DNA of 64,000 bases from Cocos nucifera. Its lineage: Eukaryota > Streptophyta > Magnoliopsida > Arecales > Arecaceae. Position 1 is the stretch's first letter. The number at the start of each line of letters is the position of its first letter. The notes under the pieces are model-generated. The model did no database searches, had not been told where the DNA came from, and saw nothing but the letters and a program-made list of their open reading frames with translations. A program made the translations under genes and the position numbers. The stretch spans positions 62,001 to 126,000 of the forward strand of contig QRFJ01003319.1 of the NCBI GenBank assembly GCA_006176705.1, read 5' to 3'. Positions 11,762 to 22,440 of the stretch are shown piece after piece.

Positions 11762-13161
11762 TGTTGCTTAGAGATAGCAATCTAGAGCGGGGGTGAATTA
11801 GATTCTTATAAAATTTTGATCAATTAAACTCTAAGTCAATTATGTGCTTGTAATTTAAATCAACTTAAGAGATTGTATGGTGAAAGCAATTTGTAGTAGC
11901 AGAATTACAATATATAAGAAGTTAAGCAAGAAATAATACTAAGTTAAGCAAGAATTAATGTATGCAAGAAATAGAGCAAGAATCCCAACACAAACACATG
12001 AGATTTTTATAATGGATTGGAGCAAACCACTCCTATGTCCACTCCCAAAGCTATCCTCTTGGAAATTCTACTATAATTCCTAGATTATAGTATATTTGTT
12101 TTAACTTAGGATCACAAACAAAGCTAGTTGATTTTATCGGACTCACCAACTACAATCCTATATCGATAGTTTTTTGGGTTCACTGTCAATCCAGTTGATT
12201 TTAACCCAGAAGCACCAACTATAATCTTTATAACATTTAATTACCTGCTTGGACTAGCCCACACCCCAAGTTTCTCTCTTCCAAAGAAACTTGTAAAGAA
12301 TCACAAATACAAGAGAATAAAAATTCAGCATAAGAATAAAAGAAAAAAAAACTCTTTTGAAGCTTAAAGGAAAGGCTGAATGATGGTGCTTAAAGCTTTG
12401 TCTTCTTTCTTTTGAAGGCTGAGATGAAGCTTGAATGATTGAGGATAATCATACATAGAAGCTTTCTAAATTTAATGCACAAAGTTCTTTCTTTTCTCTC
12501 TTTACTTGGATATTCAATGGAGCTCACTGAATCTTAAATAATTTCTATTTTTAATCCACTTACCATGCTTTCCAATTGAATCTCTAGCCTTATATTATCT
12601 TAGAAGTAGCTTAAGAGGGAGTTTGGACCATTGGAGAGCTTGAAATAGCTGTTGGAGTGGAGAAAAGCCCGTTAGAGAAGTGCAAAAAACTAGTTGTTAT
12701 AGCGTGTCTGGTGCTTAGGGTCAACTCCTTAGTTTCGAGAAAATCAGCTTTCTATCTTCTATTTCTATGCAATAGAGGTCGACCAATGGGTCGTCCCTTG
12801 GCATAGGGATCGACCTATTGGTCATCCCCTTTGCATGCTAGACACGTGCCAACGAGCTGAGGTCAACTTCTTTATTCCTAAGGTTGACTCCTAGCTAATC
12901 CTAAGATTTGAATTCCTTAATTTTTCACCTTATTTTCTTATAGGGATCAGCTCCTTTTGCTCTGGGGTCGACTCTACCAAGTTTAAAACTTGAAGTTACT
13001 TCTTTAAAATTCTTGACTTTGTGATATTTTTGTGGATCATTTCTTGGATTATTTCTTCAATTTGAACACTTAGAAAGATCTACATCCACTCTTAAAATAC
13101 ATAGTTAGATACATAAATACTCAAAGTTAGGTGATCATCAAAATCAATCATGAGGTCAACA
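11762..13161 (-). repeat. 3' LTR of element E (1400 bp)
   Basis: Ends are perfect 5-base inverted repeats, TGTTG at 11762-11766 and CAACA at 13157-13161. The first 175 bases match the partial 5' LTR at 19428-19602 (for example cttaagagattgt.tggtgaaagcaattt). The U3 side (about 12690-12990) carries repeated palindromic ggtcgacc/gggatcgacc motifs. Divergence between the two LTRs is clearly visible by eye (more than one change per ten bases), so E is old, in line with being the outermost layer of the nest. Confidence 0.85.
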
Positions 13162-13175
13162 ATCTCTTCCTTTTT
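13162..13175 (-). other. Polypurine tract of element E
   Basis: On the minus strand aaaaaggaagagat abuts the LTR start tgttgacctcatg. Its position and purine content identify it as the plus-strand primer. It confirms the minus orientation of E. Confidence 0.8.
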
Positions 13176-15379
13176 GATGATAGCAAAATTTTGAGTATAC
13201 GCATAAAAATAAAATTAATATATTTTAATAAATCAACTAGTATAAGTAATGAAGTAAGAATATATATAAATATAAATGCACACTTCATGAAAGGCTCTAC
13301 ATAATTTATATACTTATATCAAGATGATTTCTCAATTCAAATTAATGAGTATTGTTGCATTTTCAAATATCAATTTGATGCTCATCTTAAGAATTAATTC
13401 TTTGTGCATATAAGAATTAATTCATTGTGCATAAACTCATCATTCCTCTCTCCATTTTTGACAATATCAAAAAGCTTAAGAGAAAAGTCAAGATCATCAA
13501 AATCATCAAAATTAATTGTATCAAAATGAGAGATTCATCATATTCAAAAAATCAATTCAAATTAATCATCTCCCTTTTTAATATATATTGAGAATCAATT
13601 CAAAATGAGTTTAAAATATTTCTTTGGTCTTAGAAATAGTTTGAATTGGAAAATCAAAAAGTACTCTTTTTTTAATGAATTTGTCTCTATTCAGGTTTTC
13701 AATCAAAAATAGTAATTACATTAAACTCGTAAAGGGAGTTTGATTTTCCAAACGATTCAAGCAGTGGAAAGCATATCATTTTTCCCAAAATTTGTTCTTT
13801 TCTTTTTCTAATAGAAATCCATTAATTAAATTCAGAAAAGATAAGTATCACAAATATATCGAGTAAAACAAAAATTATGTATTATATTTAGATTTTCAAA
13901 GATGTTTAAAAAATTTTGCGTAATGTTTAGACTTATGTTTCAAAGATTTGAAGTATGTTTCAAATTCAATGTTTAACTTCAATTAAATTTCAGAAATAAT
14001 CAAGCAAATCAAGTTTAATTTTCAATATGACACATGAAAGAACTTAATATCATTTTCAGATCTATAAATAAGCTTTAAGCTTGAAAGTATATGTCAAAAT
14101 CAAATTGTTTGGAGCATGAAAAAAATATTTCATCTTCAATTTAACTCTAATTAATTTTCAAAGTGATTTAGCAATCTAATCAAGTAGATCAAAAGGAATA
14201 AGCACATAAGAATCAAGGTTTTATGAGGATTCGAAATAAGAAATTGTGATCAAATTGAATTTCCTTAACACAAATCAATTTGATTTGATAATGATAGAGG
14301 GATCGTGCAAAACATGATTTGGCATATAGAAAAGTTAGTATCATATTCAGATTTCTATTAAGTTTGAAAAATGAAAAAAATCATTCCTTAGAATAAGATG
14401 TTTCAATTCAACTCCAATTAATTAGTAAAAATGATAAAGTAATCTAGTCAAGTAAGTCAAATGTGCATGGAATTTAACATTTAGATGAAATGATTTGATC
14501 AAGTCAGGTAAGCTTGGATGAAAATCAAGCCTCAAACAAGAAAATTAAGATCATGTTCGAATCAAATCATAAAAAGCATCTCTCAAGATGAATCAAAATA
14601 AATATAATGAAAAGATTTACAAATGGTTTTTCTTTAAGATTAATAATGATTTTCTTTAAGTCTCAAAATCATTTCTCCCCTATTTTTGAGAAAACAAGAA
14701 TTCATTTTCTTTCACTAATATTTATTCCTTTTATTTTTTATAATTATGCTACATATTTTTACTTTCCAACTTTTCTCCTTCTCTTTATTTCGAAATGAGC
14801 ACATTTAATTTTAGATTATTAAATTAGAATATATATAATCATTTGATTTATAATTCTTTAGCATTTACCCTCTTTTCTTTTTCAAAAAAAATTGCATACT
14901 TAAACCATATAATTTTTGATACTCCCCCTAAGATTTGTAAGCAATTTTATAAATTTGACCTTTTAAATTAAAAAAAATTAAAATAAATTTTTGACTAATC
15001 ATTTCTTTCTTTTTGTAATTTCTTCTCCTTTCTTTTGTAGGCAAAGCCAATTTCAAAGATAAGCTCAATACAAAAAAAAATATAACTTTCAATTGAGTAA
15101 TCTAGATATCAATCAAAACATATATCAATCAAATTTAATTAAGGCATTTCGACACCATATTTTCAAAAAAAAATATTCTTTTCATTAATTTCAAAAGTTG
15201 TTTATAAGAAAGATAATCATCAAAATAGTCAAAATGTAAGATACCTATGTCTAACAAAATGATGGATTGTGAGGAGGCTCTAAGCCTATATAAGATAAGT
15301 CCTAGCATCCTAGGTGATAAGATCAGGCTCTAAGAACTAGGATCAAGCTGAGAAGGTGAATGTGGTTTGGTATCTCTAG
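13176..15379 (-). other. AT-rich 3' non-coding region of element E
   Basis: About 2.2 kb with no coding signal in any frame beyond chance open stretches such as 14607-14798 plus. It is rich in degenerate short repeats of the atcaaattgattt/tttcaaatt type. A second purine tract, aggggga on the minus strand at about 14922-14930, lies where SIRE-type elements often carry an internal polypurine tract downstream of pol. The RNase H that should precede it is absent. Confidence 0.5.
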
Positions 15380-16758
15380 ATGGCTGCCCTAAAACATCTG
15401 CCCCCTAGTAGAAACCTCCTATATCAGTCATGCAGCATCCTATCTCATGTCTTGGAAGATCCAATCATCCTTCCGTCTTATCTGAGCTGCCTCCACTCTA
15501 AGCAATGAGATGGCCTTTGAAGTGAGTCATTGAATCTCTTAGTTAACTACTAAAATAATCCTCAAGAAGACCCACTCAACCAATAAATCCTCATCCAGCC
15601 TGAAGTGCGATCTATTTGAGCTCTCTAAACAGTCAACCTTAGTCTGCTCTATCGGTGCTGCTAGCTCCTCCATCTGAATATCTACCATAGGAACTACCTC
15701 GAGAGCTATAAATGGATTATCTGCCCAAGCCTGAGCTCCTCTTCGAATCCAACAAACACCTATTTCTCAAAACCCATGCGGCATAGTGAGTTCTTGTTAT
15801 AAGTGTCAGAATGCATAAGGGCTCGGATGGTCTCTCCATCAAGATTTACCTCATGCTCCTAAAATACTAGAATCAATACCATCCCATAGGATAGAGATGT
15901 CCTCAATCTTCCTGCTGTGTCCTTCATAAGTCTAATGATCAAGGCCGATAAGTTCAAGCAAATTTCTCTAATCACAAGCAATTCTTCCTGCTGTGTCCTT
16001 CATTAGTCTATTGGCACTCACCTCCTCTATATCATTAATATCCTTTCTTCCTAAAATATACTTAAGTCTTTTAGATTTCTTTTCAAATTTTTCTACTATG
16101 CTCCCTTCAGCCCTCATATTTAAAATCCTCCCTAGTTTCTCTAAGTCAAACACAATCCAAACTCCCTTTACTTTAGATTCAGTAACTCCATGCCCACTTT
16201 TCAAATTCGTGTATAATTCTCTAACAAGGTTGGGGTAAGTAAGAACATTCATAGCATGCCCACTTTTCAATATAATTCTCTAACAAGATTGGAGTAAGTA
16301 AGAACATTCACAGAGCAAAAGAATTCCCAACCTAAATTTCTGATCTTCCTCCTAAAATTAAATCCATTAGTCTCTAAAAATCAAAAATCAACATTTCTAC
16401 CTATAGAGACTATGCGAGAAACAATAGTGGACCGTGAAGGAGTAGCCCATGAGGAGGAAGGGGCTGCCAGCAGTGGAGATGACACTACTAGTGGAGGAGG
16501 AGTCTAAGAAGGTGGAGGAGGCACTGAAGAGGTTCCCAACTACTCACTTCTCTACTTTGAACAATGCTCATGGATAGGAGAAGATGAGGAAGATGGGCTA
16601 GGGCTCGGACGTGCCTTGCGACTTTGTCTCTCCCGTGGGCTACCTACTTCAAGCGAGTCATCAATCACCAAATCAAGGAAAATGGAAAGGAATTTGAGGG
16701 GAGAAGGTTCAAATTCGGCAAAAGAGTGCTTGGAGGGAAGGTTCGGCTTGAAATACAA
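15380..16758 (-). pseudogene. Plant transposon-associated ORF (putative Transposase_32-like)
   Basis: Decayed minus-strand ORF of unknown biochemical function. It opens near 16758 with a serine/proline-rich segment (RKARPSPSPSSSSSP). It then reads NFRRKIRNLGWEFFC, VNVLTYSNLVRELY, VWIVFDLEKLGRILNM, LKYILGRKD and IEEVSANRL, and further down SLSYGMVLILVF and IRALMHSDTYNKNSLCRMGF. This series resembles the plant-specific family annotated as putative plant transposon protein (Transposase_32), which is common inside LTR elements; that match is from memory. It has several frameshifts. Two internal duplications are visible: 16191-16256 repeats as 16257-16316, and the ttcctgctgtgtccttcat phrase occurs at about 15909 and 15985. 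The catalytic role, if any, is unknown. Confidence 0.6.
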
Positions 16759-17640
16759 ATGATAGAAAGAAATAGGGAAGGGGACGGTTAGGGTTTTAAA
16801 ACCCTATCCCGAAAAAAAAGGTCCAGTCCTTTTGAAAATGAGTCAACACCTTCGGATGGGTCAACTCTAGTAAAACTAGGGTTGACACCTTTGCAGAACT
16901 ATTTCAGACTACTTTTCAGCCTATGGATCGACTTTACTAAATTTTGAGTCAACCCCTTGATACAAAAATAGTTCAGAGGAGTTTCAAATCAAGAAAATTC
17001 AATTAAATTAAGATTCAATTATTATTCAATCAAATTGAAGGGTCAAAAATAATATTCAAATCAAATTTGAGAATCAAAGATTTGGTCAATTGGGGTGAGA
17101 TAATTAATTAATTTTGGAGAATCAAGAAGGAGAAATCTAGATATAGGCTCTATAGTTTTAGTTTCAACTAGGATAGTTTTGAATCCTTAGGATAAAACTA
17201 AGATGCAATGCAACGTCAAGCACTTGAGTTTTATGAATGGATGTTTTATCTTCAAGTATTTATTTCATGCAAAGTTTTGATGGAATTTTGATAATTTAGC
17301 ATTTTATGGGAGAAAGTCATACTTAGTTTTACTTGTATGTATAGCAATTAAAAACATTCATATCAAATTAGACATCTTTTTAATTTCATGTTTATCAAAT
17401 GCAAATTTGATATGGAAAAGTTAAATCATCATGCTAAAATTTTAACTTCATTTCAAATTGTTTCAAAACAAGATACATAGAAGATAACATATTAACTTTT
17501 TTAAAATCAAAATATTTACCTCTTTACAAACATCAAAATCAATCATACTAAAATTATTTCAAGCAAGTAAAAAATAGAATCAAACAAGCATTGATGGTAT
17601 AACATGAGAAAAATTTAGATTATACCAAATATCATCACCC
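16759..17640 (-). other. Non-coding spacer of element E with gtcaac/gtcgac repeats
   Basis: No gene seen. The part at 16815-16965 holds repeated gagtcaacacc, gggtcaactc, gggttgacacc and gatcgactt phrases, resembling the U3 repeats of the E LTR (12690-12990). The rest is AT-rich and featureless. Confidence 0.45.
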
Positions 17641-19388
17641 ATCCTCTTTCACTTTCAAGGCATCCAATCAAAAGAATTTTTTTCTTTTTACTTTATTAGA
17701 TCCTTAGCATACCTACAAAATCATTTCATGATTTTTGATACCCAAGCTTTCTTGGGTCCATTGGAGTTAATGCTCAAGGTTTCTTTTAGAATCTAAATTT
17801 GTTTAATCAAAGTTTGGCTAATTCTTTTAAAATTATATTCCAAGATTTTGTGATCAACTTTATTATATTTGAAGCATTTAATAAAATGATTTTCAATTGA
17901 GGCTCTTGTGAACATATTTTTAGTATTTTCTATTTTCTCAAAGGATTAAAACTAGTTTCTTCTTTATTAAAAACATCCCTATTGTCATTTACCATTGATT
18001 GAAGATTTTGAAAACTAAGAATAAACTTTTCTGCCATTGGTTTCAAAATCTTAATCTCTTTTCTTAACTTTTCATTTTCATCAATAAGTTCTTTCTTTTC
18101 TTCTGACAAATGTTCTTCTTCCTTTAGAGAAAATTTCAAGTTTTCACATTTCTGAATCATTTTAATATTTTCTTTAACCAACAAATTTTCAGATTTCAAC
18201 CATTCTTCCTTTTCATTGGCTAAAGTTTCCTTTTATTCCATTAAAAGGAGATTTATCTTTTTGAGCTCTTTATTTTTCTATCTTAATTTTTTAAATTCAT
18301 GCATTAATTTATTAAAGGCATCATATAATTCATCAAAGTTAAAATTTGAGGAATTTTCAAAAAATACCCCATCTTCCATAGCCATGAGTCACAAATTTGC
18401 ATTCTCTTCTTCCTCTTCTAAGCTTGGCATGTCACTATCTCCCCAAATTTCTAGTAGTGTACTCTTCATCTTTTTGGGGTGCATTTGATAGCTAGTGATA
18501 ATTTTCTTTTATTCATTCTTCTTTCTCTTTATATCTTTCTTCATGAGAAATTTCTTGAATTTTCTTGAAACAAGCACCATATCCTCATCAGCTTCTTCAC
18601 TTTCTTCTTCTTCATCATCTTTCTTTGACTCATCGCTTTGTTGAAGATTGGTGGTAGACTTGAAGGCAATGGTCTTCATCTTCCTTGTCTCCTTTTCTTC
18701 TTCTTTTTGAGCCATATGCATCTCATGGGTCATAAGTAAACCCATGAGCTCTTCTAGGGATAGCTTGGTGAGATCCTTTGCTTCTTGTATTGCTGTCACC
18801 TTAGCTTTCCATTCTTTAGACAAAAACCTAAGTACCTTGCAAACAAGATCATTGTTAGAATAGATTTTGCTAAGACCATTAAGAGTATTGTTAATTTTAG
18901 TCAATTTGGTGAACATATTAGATATAGACACATGTTTTTTTATTTTGAACATTTCATATTTATGAACAAACAAGCTAATTTTAGACTTCTTAACTTAACT
19001 TGTTCCATCATGAGTTATTTCTAATGTATCCCAATTTTTTTTAGCCGATGTGCAAGAAGATATTCTATTAAACTCATGCACATCTAAGAAACAATAAAGC
19101 ACATTGATGGCTTTTGCATTTAATGGAGCCATCCATTTATCAAATTGATCTCAATCCTTTTTCGGCTTGGGAAGAGTCATATCATTTATAATTATTGTGG
19201 CTGTGTGAGGTTCTCTAATTATGACTCCCCATAAATCATAGTCTAGAACTTATATAAAAATTTTTATTTTAATTTTTTAGAAGCTCTAATTAGTGCCATC
19301 AAATAGTGGGGGTCTAGAAGTGGATTGGCCCTTAATAAATAAAACACCACTTGGAGTTGCCATTGATTTTTCATCCTTTGACCGCTAG
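17641..19388 (-). pseudogene. SIRE-like copia gag (element E)
   Basis: Structural gag protein of E, which would form the virus-like particle. From 19388 it starts MATPSGVLFIKGQS, then PPLFDGTN, KWMAPLNAKAINVLYC and EFNRISSCTSAKKNWDTLE. The central open part (18509-18973) reads FVHKYEMFKIKKHVSI, MFTKLTKINNTLNGL, SLEELMGLLMTHEMHM, an acidic run and SRKFKKFLMKKD. Next comes a coiled-coil-like segment (17930-18199, rich in K, E and L) ending in a QNLQSMVNDNRDVFNKE stretch. The zinc knuckle after it is ruined, with two cysteines replaced by tyrosine. NSNGPKKAWVSK then closes the recognisable part. Several stops and frame changes. The protein is typical of SIRE-type elements in order and motif. Confidence 0.8.
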
Positions 19389-19413
19389 GTCAACAAATAA
19401 TATTAGAGCACTT

Positions 19414-19425
19414 GCTCTTATGCCA
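19414..19425 (-). other. Primer-binding site of element E
   Basis: Reads tggcataagagc on the minus strand, a diverged form of TGGTATCAGAGC, two bases inside the 5' LTR border at 19428. Confidence 0.7.
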
Positions 19426-19427
19426 CC

Positions 19428-19602
19428 TATTGCGTAGAGGTAGCAATCCAATGGGGGTGATTTGGGTTCTTATAAAATTTTGGCCAAATTAAACTCTAAG
19501 TTGATTAGGTGCTTCTAATTTAAATTGACTTAAGAGATTGTGTGGTGAAAGCAATTTATAGCAGCATAATTAAAATAAATAAGAAACTAAGCAAGAAATA
19601 AT
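19428..19602 (-). repeat. 5' LTR of element E, first 175 bases, interrupted
   Basis: Matches 11762 onward of the 3' LTR, with the terminal TGTTG changed to TATTG. Similarity stops exactly at 19602/19603, where the CACTA terminus begins. The remainder of this LTR should lie beyond the CACTA element and is not in the window. Confidence 0.8.
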
Positions 19603-19841
19603 CACTACTAAAGGAAATGGCTATGGCAGTGGTTCAGAACCACTGCCGTAGCCCATAAAATCATTGCCATATCCTATGGCAGCAATTTCATGACCACTAC
19701 CACGGTCTCAGTCATCTTAGGTTTACAATAGCAGCTTTTGCAGCGGTTACTTTAACCGCTGCCATATAATAGGTATAGCAGTAGTTATTAAATCATTTCT
19801 ATAACCTTGTCTATAGCAATGGTTAATCAACTGCTGCTATA
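19603..19841. repeat. CACTA terminus and subterminal palindromes (outer part)
   Basis: After cactactaaagg come palindromic units of 20-25 bases: ggcagtggtt (19625-19634) pairs with aaccactgcc (19638-19647), and gcagcggtta (19740-19749) pairs with taaccgctgc (19753-19762). A decayed unit with agcaatggtt..aactgctgct lies near 19815-19838. In CACTA elements such subterminal repeats bind the TNPA-type protein. The array continues at 52557. Confidence 0.85.
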
Positions 19842-20440
19842 TGAAGAAGCACCTTTTTAGCCCTTTGGAGATTTGGAACCAGTGACCAAAGTCCTCCAAT
19901 CAAGGTGAGGCAGTAGTAATGAGGAGAGAGAGTGCCAAAGTGGGGCGACCACAATGGATAGGGGGCACCTAGGGTTTTGGTGTTCCCTAGGGTTTGGGCA
20001 GCCAACCTTTTGCTATGTGGTGGCTAGGGTTTTCCAACCTAAAGGGTGGCAACCAGAGAGAAAGAGAGAGATTAGGAGAGAGAAATTGAGGGAGAAAATG
20101 GTTATCTATTCCTTGGATTCAAAAAATCCTGTGTATATATACAAGGTCAATGTGACCCAACCCAAAAACTTCCATGGCTAACCCAATGAGATTGAGTTAA
20201 TTCCAAGCCTATGTACACCCATGACTTGACCCAAGCTCATACCTTCGGACTCAAACCTAGTCCACTACAAGTTAGCCTCTTAAGATCCAAAGCCCCTGGA
20301 TCTTAAGACTGTGAAGACTGACAGCCTTTCATCCTAGAGCCCAAACTAGTGCTAGAAACCCCATGACCATCTCATGAACTTTGGACCTTGGCCTTAGCCT
20401 TAGTCCCCTGAGCCTTGGGAGCACCACATGAGGCCTAACA
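19842..20440 (-). repeat. 3' LTR of element F (599 bp)
   Basis: From 20440 on the minus strand it starts tgttaggcctcatgtgg and ends at 19842 with gtgcttcttca. It matches the split 5' LTR, including the gcttgggagcaccacatgaggc segment and the ccaatcaaggtgag segment (ccaatcaagaggaag in the other LTR). A TATA-like tatatata lies at 20134-20141. The end inside the element is followed by atctccaacttggtttccc, whose complement is a weak polypurine tract. Confidence 0.85.
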
Positions 20441-20459
20441 ATCTCCAACTTGGTTTCCC

Positions 20460-21511
20460 AAGGCTTCCGCAACCTTTGTCATATCCACCAACCGCATCAG
20501 TGCAATACATTTCTAAAAGCTGTCTTGTGGAAGAATCTTTGCTGTATGTCAGCTGGATTTTCTTTCGTATGAATCTTCACTAGCTCCACCTCACCTCCTT
20601 CCACAAGCTCTCTAATCCGATGATACCTAATGTCGATGTCTTTCATCCTCGCAAGGTAGATAGAGTTTCATGCAAGCATCAGTGTACTCTGACAATCGTA
20701 GTGCACCTTGACACCTTGTGTGAAGCCCATCTCCAATGCTAAGTCCTTAGGCCAAGCCTCTTTTCCTACCTCAATGATACCAATAAACTCCACCTCAATA
20801 GTGGATAAGACTGTGATGGGCTGCAGGTAAGATCTCTAAGAGATTTAACCCTCATTCAAGTAGAATACAAATTCTATTATCTACATACAAGAGTAAGTAT
20901 ATCCTAGACCCATCCTCCAGAGAATTAATGTAAACACATGGGTCAAATTCTCACCTGAAATGTCTAATACTCCTCACGAAAATATTGAATCAATTGTACC
21001 ACTACCTAGGAGACTGCTTCAGCCCGTACAACGATTTCTATAGCAAACAGACCTTTTTCTCTAACTTAAGCTCTCTAATCTCTCGTGGCTACTTTATGTA
21101 GATGCTCTCCTCTAAAATGTCTATGGAGGAACACCATCTTGAAGTCCATCTGCTCCAGCTCCAGGTTCTGAGCTGCTACAATACTCAACAACACCCTGAT
21201 GGACATATGCCTAATGATGGAAGAGAAAGCTTCACTATAATTGATGCTTTCCTTCTGGGAGTATCCTTTGGCCACTAACCTTGCTCGAACCTGATACCTC
21301 CTTATTTCGAAAGCCCCTCCTTGCATTGGAAAACCCATTTGCATCCAATGGATTTCTTTCCTTGTAGCAACTGTACCAATCACTACGTCTAGTTTATGTG
21401 AAGAGACTGCATTTCTTCAGCCATAGCTTGGACCCACCTATCTCTATCATGGCTCTCCATGGCCTCTACATAGGTGTAGGGATCTCCATTAACTATCACC
21501 AGGGCATATGT
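20460..21511 (-). pseudogene. Copia RT/RNase H of element F with internal deletion
   Basis: C-terminal half of the F polyprotein. From 21511 downward it reads ALVIVNGDPYTYVEAMES, DRWVQAMAEEMQSL, ARLVAKGYSQKESINYSE and VLLSIVAAQNLELEQMD, then LLLYVD at about 20879-20896. There it jumps to RNase H residues (PITVLSTIEVEFIGI, HRIRELVEGGEVELVKIHT, ENPADI). The second aspartate of YVDD, the RT thumb and the first half of RNase H are missing, so roughly 150-200 codons were deleted near 20875. Multiple stops and frameshifts also occur. Confidence 0.8.
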
Positions 21512-21544
21512 TGTTAGAACAATCCGTACTGCTCTTATATTAAT
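21512..21544 (-). repeat. Extra 33-base tail outside the 3' LTR of element H
   Basis: Lies between the target duplication (21507-21511) and the LTR proper (21545), and has no counterpart at the end of the 5' LTR in the same position. On the minus strand it begins attaatataagagcag, like a decayed PBS (attggtatcaaag at the H PBS), and ends attgttctaaca. The same module forms the last part of the LTRs of element G (ttggtatcaaagcag and attgttccaaca). See findings. Confidence 0.7.
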
Positions 21545-22360
21545 TGTTGGATCCCAATTGTCCTGATACCACACTATTGGGACAAAAATCCTTGCTACTT
21601 GATGATTACAGAAATAGCAACAAGGATCCAAGAAAAGAGATGGCTGTTTTGTGAAATCCTAAAAAACCTAGGTCATGAAGAAGAGAGAGAGAGAGAGAAT
21701 GAGAGAGGAAGAGAGAGATATTCAAAGAGAAAAAGGGCTTGTATTTATTTTCTCTTTCTTTTACAAACTCTATACAAAGAATATATACTAGGTCAATATG
21801 ACCTAACCCAAAAAACTTTCTTAGCTAATCTAATGTGATGCACTCTCCGAACCCATGTACATCCATGTCTCACATGCACACACCCATTATACTAATCCCA
21901 ATCCATAGTTTAGTCCCTTAGGACCTCATAAGCCAAGGCCCTAAGTCCCTAGGATTAAACCCAATCCCAGGCCAGAATACTAACTACGTTTTATTCTATT
22001 CACTGCTTGAGCCAGCTTGGTCAGTAGTCAGGCTGGCACGATGGTGATATCTTCTATGAAAGCCTAAATTATTGCTCTCTATTCTGCTACTTGAGCGAGC
22101 TCTCTTAGGGTTTGAGCCGGTTCAACAGACAAGACTATCTTCTATTCTGTAGCTCGAGCTAGCTCTTTCAGAAATCGAGCCAGCTCTTCCAATATGCCAG
22201 CCTGATACACCTTCTAACCTTCTGCTCGAGCTGACTCTAATAGGAACCCAGCCAGCTCATCTAAAGCATTGGCTAAAGCCCTTTGATGGTTGGTTCCAAT
22301 CGCTCCTTGCTCTCTCTCCACTTGCTTCCAAGGCTTGAGAGCACCATACCTGAGCTCACA
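21545..22360 (-). repeat. 3' LTR of element H (816 bp)
   Basis: Starts on the minus strand tgtgagctcaggtatggtgc (22360) and ends ggatccaaca (21545). It matches the split 5' LTR at 26598 and 42783. It contains a (GA)n-rich stretch at 21677-21720 and, in the U3 half (22018-22260), repeated palindromic gagc..gctc motifs such as ctcgagctagctc and cgagccagctc. The sequence near 21850-21890 (cccatgtacatccatgtct) is the undisturbed counterpart of the site where element B entered the 5' LTR. Confidence 0.85.
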
Positions 22361-22440
22361 ATCTCTATCTTGGTGCTCCCAAGTTCTTGTGAACTCAACT
22401 CTATCCATCAATCCATCAATCCTATCAATATCATACAATT

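Larger units (their letters stand above)
11762..19602 (-). mobile_element. Element E, SIRE-like copia derivative lacking pol
   Basis: Minus-strand LTR element. Its 3' LTR (11762-13161) has TGTTG...CAACA ends, followed inward by a polypurine tract. Its 5' LTR begins at 19428 next to a PBS and is interrupted at 19603 by a CACTA transposon. Inside are a SIRE-type gag (17641-19388) and an unrelated ORF (15380-16758), but no protease, integrase, RT or RNase H signature in either strand. The visible length is 7.8 kb. The right-hand TSD cannot be seen; the five bases before the left end are gatat. It could not transpose without proteins supplied by a relative. Confidence 0.75.

Noticed and set aside
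11505..11780. Minus-strand 91-codon hydrophobic frame resembling a membrane protein
   Set aside because: Antisense of a lysine-rich gag segment: runs of aag/aaa read as ctt/ttt (leucine and phenylalanine).
14607..14798. 63-codon phenylalanine-rich frame
   Set aside because: AT-rich non-coding 3' region of element E; composition alone explains it.
21677..21720. GA-rich run as a possible microsatellite locus
   Set aside because: It is part of the H LTR (also present near 26732) and short; recorded in the LTR entry rather than as a separate repeat.
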